From CBDATA01 sp965202845 (GTDB taxonomy: Bacteria > Acidobacteriota > Vicinamibacteria > Marinacidobacterales > Marinacidobacteraceae), in contig OZ241856.1 in assembly GCA_965202845.1 (NCBI GenBank), positions 1,798,001-1,862,000 on the forward strand: 64,000 bases of DNA. Reading direction: 5' to 3'. This document shows, piece after piece, positions 17,849-26,859 of this stretch. Both the position numbers and the translations under genes were made by a program. A model generated the notes under the pieces. It ran no database searches. It was given only the letters and a program-made list of their open reading frames with translations, and had not been told where the DNA came from. Position 1 is the stretch's first letter, and each line of letters opens with the position of its first letter.

Positions 17849-19054
17849 CTAGCGGAAACCGACGGCCCGCCGGCTGGCCGAAGGCCCCCGCTCCCGCTGC
17901 CCCATCAGCGCGGTCAGGTCGGCGTCGTCCAGCTCCTTGCGGCGGTCGGCCATCCGCTTGAAGTCTCGGAAAATCGCATCCATCTCCGTGTCCTCCACCC
18001 AGAAGCCGAGCTCCTCCAGCCGGGAGCGGAGCGCGTGCCGCCCGCTGTGCTTGCCGAGCACCAGACTGCTGTCCGCCCCGACGTCGGCCGCCTCCATGAT
18101 CTCGTAGGTCAGACGGTTCCGCAGCACCCCGTGCTGATGGATGCCCGCCTCGTGGGCGAAGGCGTTTTGCCCGACGATGGCCTTGTTGCGCTGCACCACC
18201 ATCCCGGTCAGCCGGCTCAGCAGGCGGCTGGAGGCGCACAGCTGGCTGGTCTCCACGCCGGTGGTCACCCGGTGGATGTCGGAGCGGGTGCGGAGGCTCA
18301 TCACCACCTCCTCGAGCGAGGCGTTGCCGGCCCGCTCCCCGATCCCGTTCACCGTGCACTCGACCTGGCGGGCGCCGGCCCGGACGGCCGCCAGGCTGTT
18401 GGCCACCGCCATGCCCAGGTCGTTGTGGCAATGGACGCTGAGCGTCGCCCGGGAGATGTTGGGGACGGTCCGCCGGAGCGTGGCGATGAGGGCGTGAAAC
18501 TCCTCGGGCATGGCGTAGCCGACGGTGTCCGGGATGTTCACGGTGGTCGCTCCGGCCTCGATGGCCCGCTCCACCACCTCGGCCAGGAAGTCCGGCTCGG
18601 TGCGCGACCCGTCCTCCGGCGAGAACTCCACATCTTCGGTCCGCTCCCGGGCGTCCTGCACCGACTCCACCGTCCGCCGGACGATCTCCTTCATCGCCAT
18701 CCGCAGCTTGAACTCCCGGTGCAGGGCGCTGGTGGCGAGAAAGACGTGAAGCCGCGGCCGGGGGGCGTCCCGGAGCGATTCCCAGGCGACCTCGATGTCG
18801 CCGGGCACGCAGCGGGCGAGCGCCGCGATCCGCGGCCCTTCCACTTCGCGGGCGATCCGGCGCACCGCCTCCCGGTCGCCCTCGGAGACCGCGGGAAACC
18901 CCGCCTCGATGATGTCCACCCGGAGTCGCGCGAGCTGCCTGGCCATTTCGAGCTTGGCTTCCAGACCCATGCTGCAGCCGGGAGACTGTTCGCCGTCCCG
19001 GAGCGTGGTGTCGAAGATGCGGACGCGTTCGGGGGGGTGTTCTGCGGAGTTCAT
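17849..19054 (-). CDS. leuA: 2-isopropylmalate synthase, short form
   Basis: 401 residues. The DRE-TIM metallolyase domain is complete: FDTTLRDGEQSPGCSM at the start, VHCHNDLGMAVANSLAA for metal binding, NGIGERAGNASLEE, and GKHSGRHALRSRL in the linker. It condenses acetyl-CoA with 2-ketoisovalerate, or another 2-oxo acid. The roughly 110-residue C-terminal leucine-binding regulatory domain of standard LeuA is absent; the protein stops shortly after the linker helices. The leuC/leuD neighbours support the leucine role; homocitrate or citramalate synthase is a less likely alternative. ATG at 19054. Confidence 0.85.
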   Translation of the reverse strand: MNSAEHPPERVRIFDTTLRDGEQSPGCSMGLEAKLEMARQLARLRVDIIEAGFPAVSEGDREAVRRIAREVEGPRIAALARCVPGDIEVAWESLRDAPRPRLHVFLATSALHREFKLRMAMKEIVRRTVESVQDARERTEDVEFSPEDGSRTEPDFLAEVVERAIEAGATTVNIPDTVGYAMPEEFHALIATLRRTVPNISRATLSVHCHNDLGMAVANSLAAVRAGARQVECTVNGIGERAGNASLEEVVMSLRTRSDIHRVTTGVETSQLCASSRLLSRLTGMVVQRNKAIVGQNAFAHEAGIHQHGVLRNRLTYEIMEAADVGADSSLVLGKHSGRHALRSRLEELGFWVEDTEMDAIFRDFKRMADRRKELDDADLTALMGQRERGPSASRRAVGFR

Positions 19055-19092
19055 GGAGAGAATGAAGGGACCTGGGGGGAAGCTAACGCCTT

Positions 19093-19983
19093 TCAGGAAA
19101 AACCGGGCAGGTCCCGCCAGTCGAACGCCACCGGCTCCGGCGTGAAGCAGAGCGCGAACACCGCGAGCGCCGCGAGCGCCATGCCCAGGCGGCCGGCGGG
19201 AAGCGGCGTTTCGTCGTCGAGGGTCGGCGGATGCGGGCGGCGGGCGCCCAGAAGCAGGCAAAGCAACCCCCATACCAACCACGACGGCGACCACCAGGCG
19301 AGCGGGAGCATCGCCAGGTGGACCAGCCGGGAAATCCGGCGCGCCCTTCCCCGGAACACCGCGTAGAGCGCGTGTCCGCCGTCAAGCTGTCCCATCGGCA
19401 ACAGGTTGATCGCGGTCACCAGCAGGCCGAACCAGGCGGCGAGGCCCATCGGACTCAGATAGAGCGCGTCCCCCTCCCCGACCGCCGGCGCGAACAGCCA
19501 GGCGAACAGCTGGAAGATCAGCGGCTCTCCGAACACCAGGGCGTCCTCCATCCGGGGGCCGGGGCGCGACGTGGCGATCCCGACGGCGAGGAACGGCAAA
19601 CAGGCCACGAAACCGGCGAAGGGGCCGGCGAGTCCCACGTCCAGCAACGCCCGCCGGTCGGGAAACGGGGAGCGGATGCGGATGAACGCGCCCAGCGTCC
19701 CGACCAGGGTGAACGGCATCGGCAGAAAATACGGCAGGCTGGCTCGCACCCGATGGCGCCAGGCGGTGAGCCAGTGCCCCATTTCGTGGCAGAGCAGGAT
19801 GGCGAGCAGCGGGAGCGAGTAGGCGGCCCCGTGGCGGAGCACGGCGAAAAGGGAACCCTCGAACGCTCCAGGCGGACGGGAGGAAAGTTCGAGGAGGCCG
19901 CCCACCCAGAGGGTGCTGGCGAGGGTGGCGAGAAAGAGTCCGAGCGCGATCGCCGCCTCCTTCGGGGAAGGGGCGGCGGTCAT
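19093..19983 (-). CDS. Site-2 protease family (M50) membrane metalloprotease
   Basis: 296 residues, about six membrane segments. The zinc motif CHEMGHWL (HExxH) is near residue 65 and the second motif NLLPMGQLDGGHAL supplies the distal Asp. This is a compact S2P form without PDZ, of the type related to EGY1. It would cleave membrane proteins within the bilayer. The ATG overlaps the DUF1343 stop (ATGA); leuA starts 38 bases downstream. Confidence 0.88.
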   Translation of the reverse strand: MTAAPSPKEAAIALGLFLATLASTLWVGGLLELSSRPPGAFEGSLFAVLRHGAAYSLPLLAILLCHEMGHWLTAWRHRVRASLPYFLPMPFTLVGTLGAFIRIRSPFPDRRALLDVGLAGPFAGFVACLPFLAVGIATSRPGPRMEDALVFGEPLIFQLFAWLFAPAVGEGDALYLSPMGLAAWFGLLVTAINLLPMGQLDGGHALYAVFRGRARRISRLVHLAMLPLAWWSPSWLVWGLLCLLLGARRPHPPTLDDETPLPAGRLGMALAALAVFALCFTPEPVAFDWRDLPGFS

Positions 19984-21221
19984 GGGTAGAGCAGGTGGGG
20001 CGCGCGCTCTTCGAGGAAGGCGGCGACCGCCTCCGCTTCCCGGTCCATGAGTTCGGCGACCGGGACCCCCGCCTCGATCCCCAGGCGAATCCGGTCGGTC
20101 CCCAGAAGTTGGTCCAGCCAGAATCCCCGTCCCGTCTCCCTCCACTGGAAGCGGTCGGGATAGGAGGCGCGCGCCGCCGCGATCGCCGCAAGACCGGCGC
20201 GCACCGGCTGGAACGCATCGAGGTCGGTCAGGTGGATCCGAAGCCCCCGGACTTCCTCGTCGGCGAACCGGGGGCGGGGCGCCGCCGGAGTCGGGCGGGG
20301 GGTGAAGACCGCCGGTTCGAGGCGGAGTCCGGGAAGTCCCCCGTGGGCATCGATCGCTTCCAGCCAGCGCGCCGGATCCATCCACGGAGCGCCGACGCGC
20401 TCGAAGGGCGTCGCGGTTCCCCGCCCTTCGGAGAGCGACACGCCCTCGAAGAGTCCGAACGCCGGGTAGACGCGCGCCGCGTGGAGGGTCGGGATGTTCG
20501 GGGAGGTCGGAACCCACGGCGCCGCCCCCCAGTCCCACGACCGGGTGAGGCCCCGCGCCGGCGTCACCCGGATCCGGTCCCGGCAGCCCGCCCGTTCACC
20601 GAAGAGGAGCGCCAGCTCCCCGACGGTCATGCCGTGCAGCAGCGGGATCCGGGCGGCGCCGACAAAGGATCGGAACTCCGGGGCCAGCATCGGCCCCTCC
20701 ACCCGGTCGCCTCGGTTGGGGTTGGGGCGGTCGAGCACATGGAACCGGAGTCCCGCCTCGCAGGCCGCTTCCAGCGCCAGCCGGAGGGTGGAGATGTAGG
20801 TGTAGAAGCGGACGCCGATGTCCTGGATGTCAAAGACCAGCGCGTCCAGGCCGTCGAGCGTCGCCGGGTCGGGGGCGAAAGCCGCCCCGTAGAGGCTGAC
20901 CACCGGCAGCCCGGTGCGCGGGTCCCGCCCCGACTCCACTTCGTCCCCGGCGGCCGCGTCGCCGGAAAAGCCGTGTTCCGGCCCGAAAAGAAGCCGGACG
21001 TCGACGCCGGCATCCAGCAGCGCCTGCGCCGCCGGCGCGCCGTCCCGGGTCCGCCCGGTGTGGTTGGTGATGAGTCCGACCCGAAGCCCTTCCAAGTCTC
21101 CGACGCCCTCCTCCACTATCCGGTCCAGGCCGGGAACCGGGATCGCCGGCGAGCCGCAGCCGACGGCGGCGAGCCGCAGCAGCAGTCCCGCCGCCGCTAG
21201 CCGCCGAGCCGTTCCACCCAA
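19980..21221 (-). CDS. DUF1343 lipoprotein (NamZ-like exo-N-acetylmuramidase family)
   Basis: 413 residues from TTG at 21221, chosen because it yields a lipoprotein leader (LLLRLAAVGC) directly; this overlaps ilvE by 25 bases. Family motifs include VGLITNHTGRTRDG, FGPEHGFSGDAAAGDEV, LVFDIQDIGVRFYTYIST, FHVLDRPNP and the EGVSLSEGRGTATPFE region. Characterised DUF1343 members (NamZ) remove N-acetylmuramic acid from peptidoglycan ends, so a role in wall turnover is likely. Confidence 0.85.
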   Translation of the reverse strand: MGGTARRLAAAGLLLRLAAVGCGSPAIPVPGLDRIVEEGVGDLEGLRVGLITNHTGRTRDGAPAAQALLDAGVDVRLLFGPEHGFSGDAAAGDEVESGRDPRTGLPVVSLYGAAFAPDPATLDGLDALVFDIQDIGVRFYTYISTLRLALEAACEAGLRFHVLDRPNPNRGDRVEGPMLAPEFRSFVGAARIPLLHGMTVGELALLFGERAGCRDRIRVTPARGLTRSWDWGAAPWVPTSPNIPTLHAARVYPAFGLFEGVSLSEGRGTATPFERVGAPWMDPARWLEAIDAHGGLPGLRLEPAVFTPRPTPAAPRPRFADEEVRGLRIHLTDLDAFQPVRAGLAAIAAARASYPDRFQWRETGRGFWLDQLLGTDRIRLGIEAGVPVAELMDREAEAVAAFLEERAPHLLYP

Positions 21222-22264
21222 CCCCAGGGATCGGGCGCGCGCCCGAGGCGGATGTCGGTGAGCCGTTCCCGGAGTTCGGTCTGCACCGGCCCCGGTTCCG
21301 GCACCGTGACGTCGCAGCCGCCGCCCACCAACGCCGCGACCGGGGTCACCACTGCGGCGGTTCCCACTCCGAAACACTCGCGCAGGGTTCCGCTCGCCCC
21401 CGCTCCGGCCACCTCCTCGATGGAGATGCGCCGCTCCTCCACGGTCAGGCCCATCTGCTCGCGGAGGATCCGGATCGCGCTGTCGCGGGTGATTCCGGCG
21501 AGGATGGTGCCTTCGAGACTCGGGGTCACAACCGTGTCGCCGATGACGAACATCATGTTCATGGTGCCGCACTCCTCGACGTATCGGCGCTCCCGGGCGT
21601 CCAGCCAGAGCACGTTGTCGCAGCCGTGCTCCCGGGCTTCGGCCATCCCGTAGTAGCCGGCCGAGTAGTTGCCGGCCGCCTTGGCTTCGCCGATCCCGCC
21701 CTCGGCGGCGCGGATCCAGCGCCGGCTGACGAAGAGGCGCACCGCGCCCGAGTAATACGCCCCCACCGGCGCGGTGATGATGAGGAAGCGGTACTCCCTG
21801 GACGGCCCCACTCCGATCCAGGGGTCGGAGGCGAACAGGAAGGGGCGGACGTAGAGCGAGCCGTGCTCGTTCGGGGGAATCCAGTCCCGGTCCAGGCGCA
21901 CCAGCTCGCGGAGGCCGTCGAGGAAGATGCGCTCCGGGACTTCCGCCATGACCATCCGGCGCGCCGAGCGGTTCATCCGTTTCCAGTTCTCGACAGGGCG
22001 GAAGAGCGCCGGGTCGCCGGCGTCGGTGAGATGGACCTTCATCCCCTCGAAGATCGCCTGCGCATAGTGGAGCGCAGCGGTCGCTGGGTGGAGCGTCAGA
22101 TCGCCGAACGGCAGGATCTCCGGTTCTTCCCAGGCCCCGTCCCGGAACGTCGCGTCCAGCATGTGGTCGCTGTAGACCCGACCGAACGCCACCCGGGCGA
22201 GATCGACGTCCGGGCGCCGGGACCGGGAGACGGGGCGGATGCGGATGGTCGCGGTCTCGGGCAA
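21197..22264 (-). CDS. ilvE: Branched-chain amino acid aminotransferase
   Basis: 355 residues, fold-type IV PLP enzyme of the longer BCAT form, transaminating Leu, Ile and Val. Visible are LHYAQAIFEGMKVH, YVRPFLFASDPWIGVGPS, the PLP-lysine region GEAKAAGNYSAGYY and the cofactor-binding EVAGAGASGTLRECFGVGTAAVV. The start is TTG at 22264. It is the first gene of the long minus-strand cluster that includes leuA, leuC and leuD, consistent with the last step of the pathway. Confidence 0.95.
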   Translation of the reverse strand: MPETATIRIRPVSRSRRPDVDLARVAFGRVYSDHMLDATFRDGAWEEPEILPFGDLTLHPATAALHYAQAIFEGMKVHLTDAGDPALFRPVENWKRMNRSARRMVMAEVPERIFLDGLRELVRLDRDWIPPNEHGSLYVRPFLFASDPWIGVGPSREYRFLIITAPVGAYYSGAVRLFVSRRWIRAAEGGIGEAKAAGNYSAGYYGMAEAREHGCDNVLWLDARERRYVEECGTMNMMFVIGDTVVTPSLEGTILAGITRDSAIRILREQMGLTVEERRISIEEVAGAGASGTLRECFGVGTAAVVTPVAALVGGGCDVTVPEPGPVQTELRERLTDIRLGRAPDPWGWVERLGG

Positions 22265-22470
22265 GGGGAATGGATGCTAGCCGCCGACGCGGTTTGCATC
22301 AACAAAAACGCCCAGGAAAACGCCCAAATCGGGAGTCGCGGGCGGGTGCGACGCACGCCGAGCTTCTCCCCAAAAAGTTTCCACAACGAGTTTTCCACAA
22401 TTTGAAGAAACGGCGCAACAAAATCGCCTCTCGTGCGTGTATATATAAGTAGAGAGGAGGTCACCATCCC
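22265..22470. promoter_or_regulatory. AT-rich divergent control region
   Basis: 206 bases between ilvE (minus) and the coiled-coil gene (plus), much richer in AT than its neighbours. TTTTCCACA at 22391-22399 is one base from the DnaA-box consensus, and a related GTTTCCACA lies at 22378-22386. A TATATA element at 22440-22445 is the best -10 candidate for the plus-strand gene, followed by AGGAGG at 22455-22460, ten bases before its ATG. I see no convincing -35 box or terminator. Confidence 0.5.
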
Positions 22471-23007
22471 ATGGGTGAACCGGCAACGAAGTCAGGCGTC
22501 GCGGGCGCCGTCATGGCGTATACTGCGGATCGTGATGCACATGGGGATCGCGTGACGCCCCGTCAGGGGGATCCGGAGTACCGGTCGCTTCAGGAGCAGA
22601 TCGGCGATCTCCGGGAAGACCTGCGGGAGAACCGCAGGGACGTCAAGGACCTGCGGAAGGAGGTCTGGGAAGGCCTGCGCGACGCGGCGGACGAACGGAA
22701 GCGGAGCGAGGAACGGGCGGCGGCGGAACGGAAGCAGATAGAGGAACGGGCGGCGGCGGACCGCGATGCGGCGCGGGAGGAGTTGGCGCAGGCGATCTCC
22801 GGATTGCGGTCGGAGATCCTGCCGCAGCTGGAGGATATCCGGGAGGCGGTGCGGAACATCCTTGCGCGGGATCGGACCGTGCGCGAGCGGAGGGTCGATC
22901 TCCGCAGATTCGTGGTTTCGGCTGCGGTCGGATTCGTCTTGCTGGTGATCGGCGCGCTGCTTCGTCCGATCCTCGAAAGGGTAGGCGCGGCGCTCTTCGG
23001 CGGCTGA
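22471..23007 (+). CDS. Coiled-coil protein with C-terminal membrane anchor
   Basis: 178 residues. ATG follows a strong AGGAGG. Residues about 35-115 are highly charged heptad-rich helix (LREDLRENRRDVKDLRKEV, SEERAAAERKQIEERAAAD), then a single membrane segment (VVSAAVGFVLLVIGALL) near the C-terminus. No enzymatic motif. It lies 79 bases before a sigma-factor gene in the same direction, so it could be a membrane partner or regulator of that factor, but it has no recognised anti-sigma domain. Confidence 0.75.
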   Translation: MGEPATKSGVAGAVMAYTADRDAHGDRVTPRQGDPEYRSLQEQIGDLREDLRENRRDVKDLRKEVWEGLRDAADERKRSEERAAAERKQIEERAAADRDAAREELAQAISGLRSEILPQLEDIREAVRNILARDRTVRERRVDLRRFVVSAAVGFVLLVIGALLRPILERVGAALFGG

Positions 23008-23086
23008 CCCCCCGAATCCCGGAGGCCCGCAGGGTGTACCATGTTCGGGTTGGGGGCGCCGCCCTCCGGCGGACGAAAGGACGCAG

Positions 23087-23737
23087 ATGGACAGTCGCGA
23101 CTTGCTCCGCAGGCTCCGCGCCACCACGCCGGGAGACCCCTCGGGAGACCCCCTGTGGCGGGAATTCGTGAGGCGCTGCCGGGCCATCATCCGGATGGCC
23201 GTCTGGTTGCGCTCCGGGCGCCGGAACCTGGGTCAGGAAACCGGCGACATCGAGCAGGAAGTCTTCCGCCGTCTGCTCGCCCGCGAACGGTCGCGTATCC
23301 ACGAGTACGACGCCCGGCGGCGCGAGAGCTTCGAAAGCTACGTCCGGCGGGTGGCCGATTCGGTGGTGGTCGACTGGTTTCGCCGTCAGGACGACGGGCA
23401 GGGACGCCCCATGCCGCTGTCGCCGGAAATCCTGGAAGCCCTTGAACGATCGGGACACCGGGTGTTCGGCGGCGAGAGCGCGATCCACCCGGAGCACGAC
23501 GTGCGGATGCGCGAAGCGGAGGAATCGGTGCGGGCGTTCCTGGACGCCACGATGGAGGATCCGCGGGATCGGGCGCTCAGCCGGCGGATCTATCAGCTGC
23601 ACTTCCACGAGGGGTACAGCATCCGGCACATCGCCCGTCTGCGGGCGGTGCCGTTGAGCGTCTCGGCGATTTCACGCCGGGTGATCGCGGTGCGGCGGCA
23701 CCTTCAGAAGGTGCTCGATCCCAACCCGCCTTCCTGA
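23087..23737 (+). CDS. ECF-like RNA polymerase sigma factor
   Basis: 216 residues with region 2 (DIEQEVFRRLLARE, then SFESYVRRVADSVVVDWFRR) that melts the -10 element and a region 4 helix-turn-helix (HFHEGYSIRHIARLRAVPLS, ISRRVIAVRRHLQKVL) for the -35. Two-region architecture marks it as an extracytoplasmic-function type; the spacing is somewhat unusual and the match is from pattern only. No anti-sigma gene of standard type adjoins it; the coiled-coil membrane protein upstream is the only candidate. Confidence 0.75.
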   Translation: MDSRDLLRRLRATTPGDPSGDPLWREFVRRCRAIIRMAVWLRSGRRNLGQETGDIEQEVFRRLLARERSRIHEYDARRRESFESYVRRVADSVVVDWFRRQDDGQGRPMPLSPEILEALERSGHRVFGGESAIHPEHDVRMREAEESVRAFLDATMEDPRDRALSRRIYQLHFHEGYSIRHIARLRAVPLSVSAISRRVIAVRRHLQKVLDPNPPS

Positions 23738-23861
23738 CCTCCAGGTTCTCCTGCTCCTGAGCGCACCCAACGATCGGGCGCTCGCCCGCCGGCAGGTATG
23801 GATATCGGGAATCCAGTCGCTCCACTCCCGCCGCTCTCTCGGTTCGGGTTAGGTTGACGGC

Positions 23862-25274
23862 TTGCCCCGCGCCCTCCTCCTCGCCTTCGCCCTGGCGGGC
23901 GTCGCCATGTCCGCGGGCGCCCAGGGGGGCAATCCGAGCGGAATCGAGCTCGGCTGGCTGGAATCGTTCCTGATGACCTCCGAAGAACGCCGGGACTCGA
24001 TCGAGGCGCGGACCCGGGGCGATCTCGCCAGCTTCCGGCGGCTGTTCTGGCTCCGGCGCGATCCCGATCCGGCGACGCCCGAAAACGAGACCCTCGACCG
24101 ATTCCTGACCCGCGTCCGGCTCGCCAACCGCAACTTCCTCGACAGCGCCGGGGACGACGGGGGAGGCGACCGCGCCCGGGTGTTCGTGCTGCTCGGCATG
24201 CCGCTCCAGACGATCCCGGCGCCGGCGACCGAAACCCGGCCCGAGGGAGTCCGCTGGGTATGGCCCGCCGATCCCGACGCCGGACTCCGGGACGACCTCT
24301 CGGTTCTCTTTCTCCCCGATCCCGACGGGAGGCTCTGGATCGAAAACCGCGTCGAAGTGGACGAGGCGCTCGAGGAGATGCGCCGCCGCCTGATCGCCCG
24401 CAAGGACATCGGCTACCGGCGCGGCGAAGACGGAAGGCTCGCGCTTCCCGATTTTCCCGGCGGGGGATCCGACCGCGTCCGCCGGGCTCTGGCCGGGTTC
24501 GACCCGGACCGGCAGCAGCGCGACGGGATTCCGTTCTCGGTCGCCTCCGCCTTCTTCCGGGACGCCGGCGACTCCGGCGCCACCCGGATCGCCCTGCTGC
24601 TGGAGGCGCGCGATGCGCAGCTGGCCCCCGGCCCCGACGGCCAGGCTGCGGCTTCCGTGTTCGCCCGGCTGCTCGCCCCGCCCGGCGGGGCGCCGACCGA
24701 CACCGCCTACGCCACCATCCTGGAGGCGGACCGCCCCGCCCGCTTCGAGATCGCCCTGACCGCCCAACCGGGCGCCCGCCGGGTGATCCTCGGCTTCGTG
24801 GACGAGCAGTCGGAGGGTTTCGGCGTCGCCGCGCTGCCTCTGGAAGTCCCCGCCTTTCCGCTCGACGCCCCCGGCTTCTCGTCGGTGGTCCTCTACAGCG
24901 ACGCCGAACCGACCGTGCTGCCCGAAGGCGGACCGGACCGGGCCTTCCAGTTCGGTCGGACCCGGTTCCGCCCGCGCGCCACCGGGGTATTCCGACAGCA
25001 GGAAACCCTGGGCGCCTTCTATTTCTTCTATCCCGGCGCGCGCGAGGAGGACGGGGAGCTGCCGGACATCGTGGCCGAATACACGATCCGGCGGGAGGGG
25101 AGCGACGCCGGCTTCATCGCCCCCGAAGCGGTGCCCACCAGCACCCGGCAGGCGGCCGCCAACGCCGAATTCCCGCTCGCCGGCTTCGCCCCCGGCCGCT
25201 ACGAACTGGCGATCCGGGTGCGCTATCGGGAGGACGCCTTCGAGACCAGCCAGCCGTTCACGCTGGTCCGCTGA
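23862..25274 (+). CDS. Secreted GWxTD-domain protein
   Basis: 470 residues from TTG at 23862, which directly starts a signal peptide (ALLLAFALAGVAMSAGAQ). The N-terminal GWxTD-type domain is recognisable in FLMTSEERRDSIEA, FRRLFWLRRDPDPATPENE and FLTRVRLANRNF, followed by a beta-rich C-terminal half. This family is typical of Acidobacteriota and relatives; its biochemical role is not established. The 124 bases before it hold a small GC hairpin but no clear terminator. Confidence 0.82.
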   Translation: MPRALLLAFALAGVAMSAGAQGGNPSGIELGWLESFLMTSEERRDSIEARTRGDLASFRRLFWLRRDPDPATPENETLDRFLTRVRLANRNFLDSAGDDGGGDRARVFVLLGMPLQTIPAPATETRPEGVRWVWPADPDAGLRDDLSVLFLPDPDGRLWIENRVEVDEALEEMRRRLIARKDIGYRRGEDGRLALPDFPGGGSDRVRRALAGFDPDRQQRDGIPFSVASAFFRDAGDSGATRIALLLEARDAQLAPGPDGQAAASVFARLLAPPGGAPTDTAYATILEADRPARFEIALTAQPGARRVILGFVDEQSEGFGVAALPLEVPAFPLDAPGFSSVVLYSDAEPTVLPEGGPDRAFQFGRTRFRPRATGVFRQQETLGAFYFFYPGAREEDGELPDIVAEYTIRREGSDAGFIAPEAVPTSTRQAAANAEFPLAGFAPGRYELAIRVRYREDAFETSQPFTLVR

Positions 25275-25276
25275 GA

Positions 25277-26104
25277 TCAGGACCCCAGGCGCTCCCGGAA
25301 GAAGCGGACGGTCCGGGGCCACGCCTGCGAAGCGGCGGTCCGATTCCTGCCTTCGCGGCCGTCCTGGGCGCGCAGGAAGCCGTGTCCGGCCCCGTCGTAG
25401 ATCTCCACGTGGTACGCCTTGCCGAGTTCCTCCATCCGCTCCCGCGCCGCCGGAATGGTGGCGTTGACCCGTTCGTCGTCGCCCCCGTAGAGGCCGAGCA
25501 CCGGCGCCTCGATCCCGGCGAGCGCCGCGACATCGGGCGAGGAGCCGTAGTACACGACTGCGGCGTCCAGCCCGTCGACCGCCGTGGCGAGGGTGAAACT
25601 CGTGCGTCCGCCCCAGCAGAATCCGACCACTCCCCAGGTTTCGGCAGCCGCCGGCAGCCCGGTCGCCCAGGCGGCTACGCCCTCGAGCCGCGCATGGACT
25701 TCGGCGGAGTCCAGGCCGCGGACCAGCGCCACCGCGCCGTCTCTGTCCACCGAGTCGGTCCGGCCGCCTCCCGGCCCCTTGCCGGTGAGCAGGTCGGGCG
25801 CCACCGCGAGGAAGCCGCTGTCCGCGAGCTGATCGGCCACCGCGCGGATCCAGTCGGTGAGTCCGTAAATCTCGTGGATCACGACCACCACCGGCGCCGG
25901 ATCGGAACGCTCGGGATATACGACCCAGGACTCCACCGCATCCCCGGCGCCCACCGGAACCGAAACCCACTCGCCGTGGCGGGGCGAGGCGTTCAGCCGC
26001 TCGCGCGCCGACGCCTCGTCGGCGGGGAGAAGGTGCTGGGCGACGGCGGCGGACGTCATGCCGGCGCACAGCGCCAGCAGGGAAAGGGCGCGGAGGAGGC
26101 TCAT
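25277..26104 (-). CDS. Secreted dienelactone hydrolase-family protein
   Basis: 275 residues: signal peptide ending near AVAQ, then an alpha/beta hydrolase with VVVVIHEIYGLTDWIR, the nucleophile elbow GFCWGG (Cys as in dienelactone hydrolase), Asp in GLYGGDDERV and His in GAGHGF. Real dienelactone hydrolases open lactone rings in chloroaromatic breakdown; exported relatives have varied, mostly unknown substrates. The gene converges on the GWxTD gene with a two-base gap. Confidence 0.88.
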   Translation of the reverse strand: MSLLRALSLLALCAGMTSAAVAQHLLPADEASARERLNASPRHGEWVSVPVGAGDAVESWVVYPERSDPAPVVVVIHEIYGLTDWIRAVADQLADSGFLAVAPDLLTGKGPGGGRTDSVDRDGAVALVRGLDSAEVHARLEGVAAWATGLPAAAETWGVVGFCWGGRTSFTLATAVDGLDAAVVYYGSSPDVAALAGIEAPVLGLYGGDDERVNATIPAARERMEELGKAYHVEIYDGAGHGFLRAQDGREGRNRTAASQAWPRTVRFFRERLGS

Positions 26105-26167
26105 GGGTCCGAGTATAGTTTCAGGCGCTTGCGATGACCCGAACCCGCCCTCCCGGGGCCCACTGAA

Positions 26168-26854
26168 GTGCGGGTTCCCTCCACCGGGGCGCTCGCCGTC
26201 CTGACTGCGGCGGCCATGGCGGTCGCGCTCTGGGCGGCGTTCCTCTTCGCGCCTACCGAGCAGACGATGGGGCATCTCCAGCGGCTCTTCTACTTCCATG
26301 TGGCGGCCTGGTGGCTCGCGTTCGTCGCCTTCGGCGTGGTCGCCGGAGCGAGCATCGGCTGGCTGCGGACCCGCCGTTTCGGGTACGACGCCACCGCGCT
26401 GGCGGCCGCCGAAATCGGGGTCCTGTTCACCACCATCGGCCTGCTCATGGGGATGATCTGGGCCAAGCCGGCCTGGGGCATCTGGTGGACCTGGGACGCC
26501 CGGCTCACTACCGCGTTCGTGCTCTGGCTGACCTACTGCGGCTACCTGATGCTCCGCGGCTACCTCGACGACCCCGAGCGACGCGCCAACCTCGCGGCGG
26601 TGATCGGCATCCTGGGCGCCGCCGACGTGCCCATCGTGTACTTCTCGATCCGCTGGTGGCGGACCCAGCACCCGCAGCCGGTCATCATGGGCGGCCCCGA
26701 TTCGGGACTCCATCCCGACATGGCCGCCGCCCTGCTGCTCGCCGTCCTCGCCTTCACGCTCCTCTTCCTGACCCTGCTGCGCGCCCGCGTCGCCATCGAG
26801 CGGCGGCGGTGGGCGGTCGAGGACCTGCGGGCGGCGGGCGCCCGCCAGGCCTGA
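26168..26854 (+). CDS. ccmC: Heme transporter CcmC
   Basis: 228 residues, six membrane segments. The tryptophan-rich heme-handling motif WGIWWTWDARLT is at about 98-109, flanked by conserved periplasmic histidines (FYFHVAAWW and TQHPQ). CcmC passes heme to CcmE in system I cytochrome c maturation. The start is GTG at 26168. It is followed by ccmD; no ccmA, B, E or F lies in the window, so the rest of the system must be elsewhere. Confidence 0.93.
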   Translation: MRVPSTGALAVLTAAAMAVALWAAFLFAPTEQTMGHLQRLFYFHVAAWWLAFVAFGVVAGASIGWLRTRRFGYDATALAAAEIGVLFTTIGLLMGMIWAKPAWGIWWTWDARLTTAFVLWLTYCGYLMLRGYLDDPERRANLAAVIGILGAADVPIVYFSIRWWRTQHPQPVIMGGPDSGLHPDMAAALLLAVLAFTLLFLTLLRARVAIERRRWAVEDLRAAGARQA

Positions 26855-26859
26855 AAGCG

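Noticed and set aside
22376..22401. Replication origin
   Set aside because: Only two weak boxes, no dnaA, dnaN or gyrB nearby.
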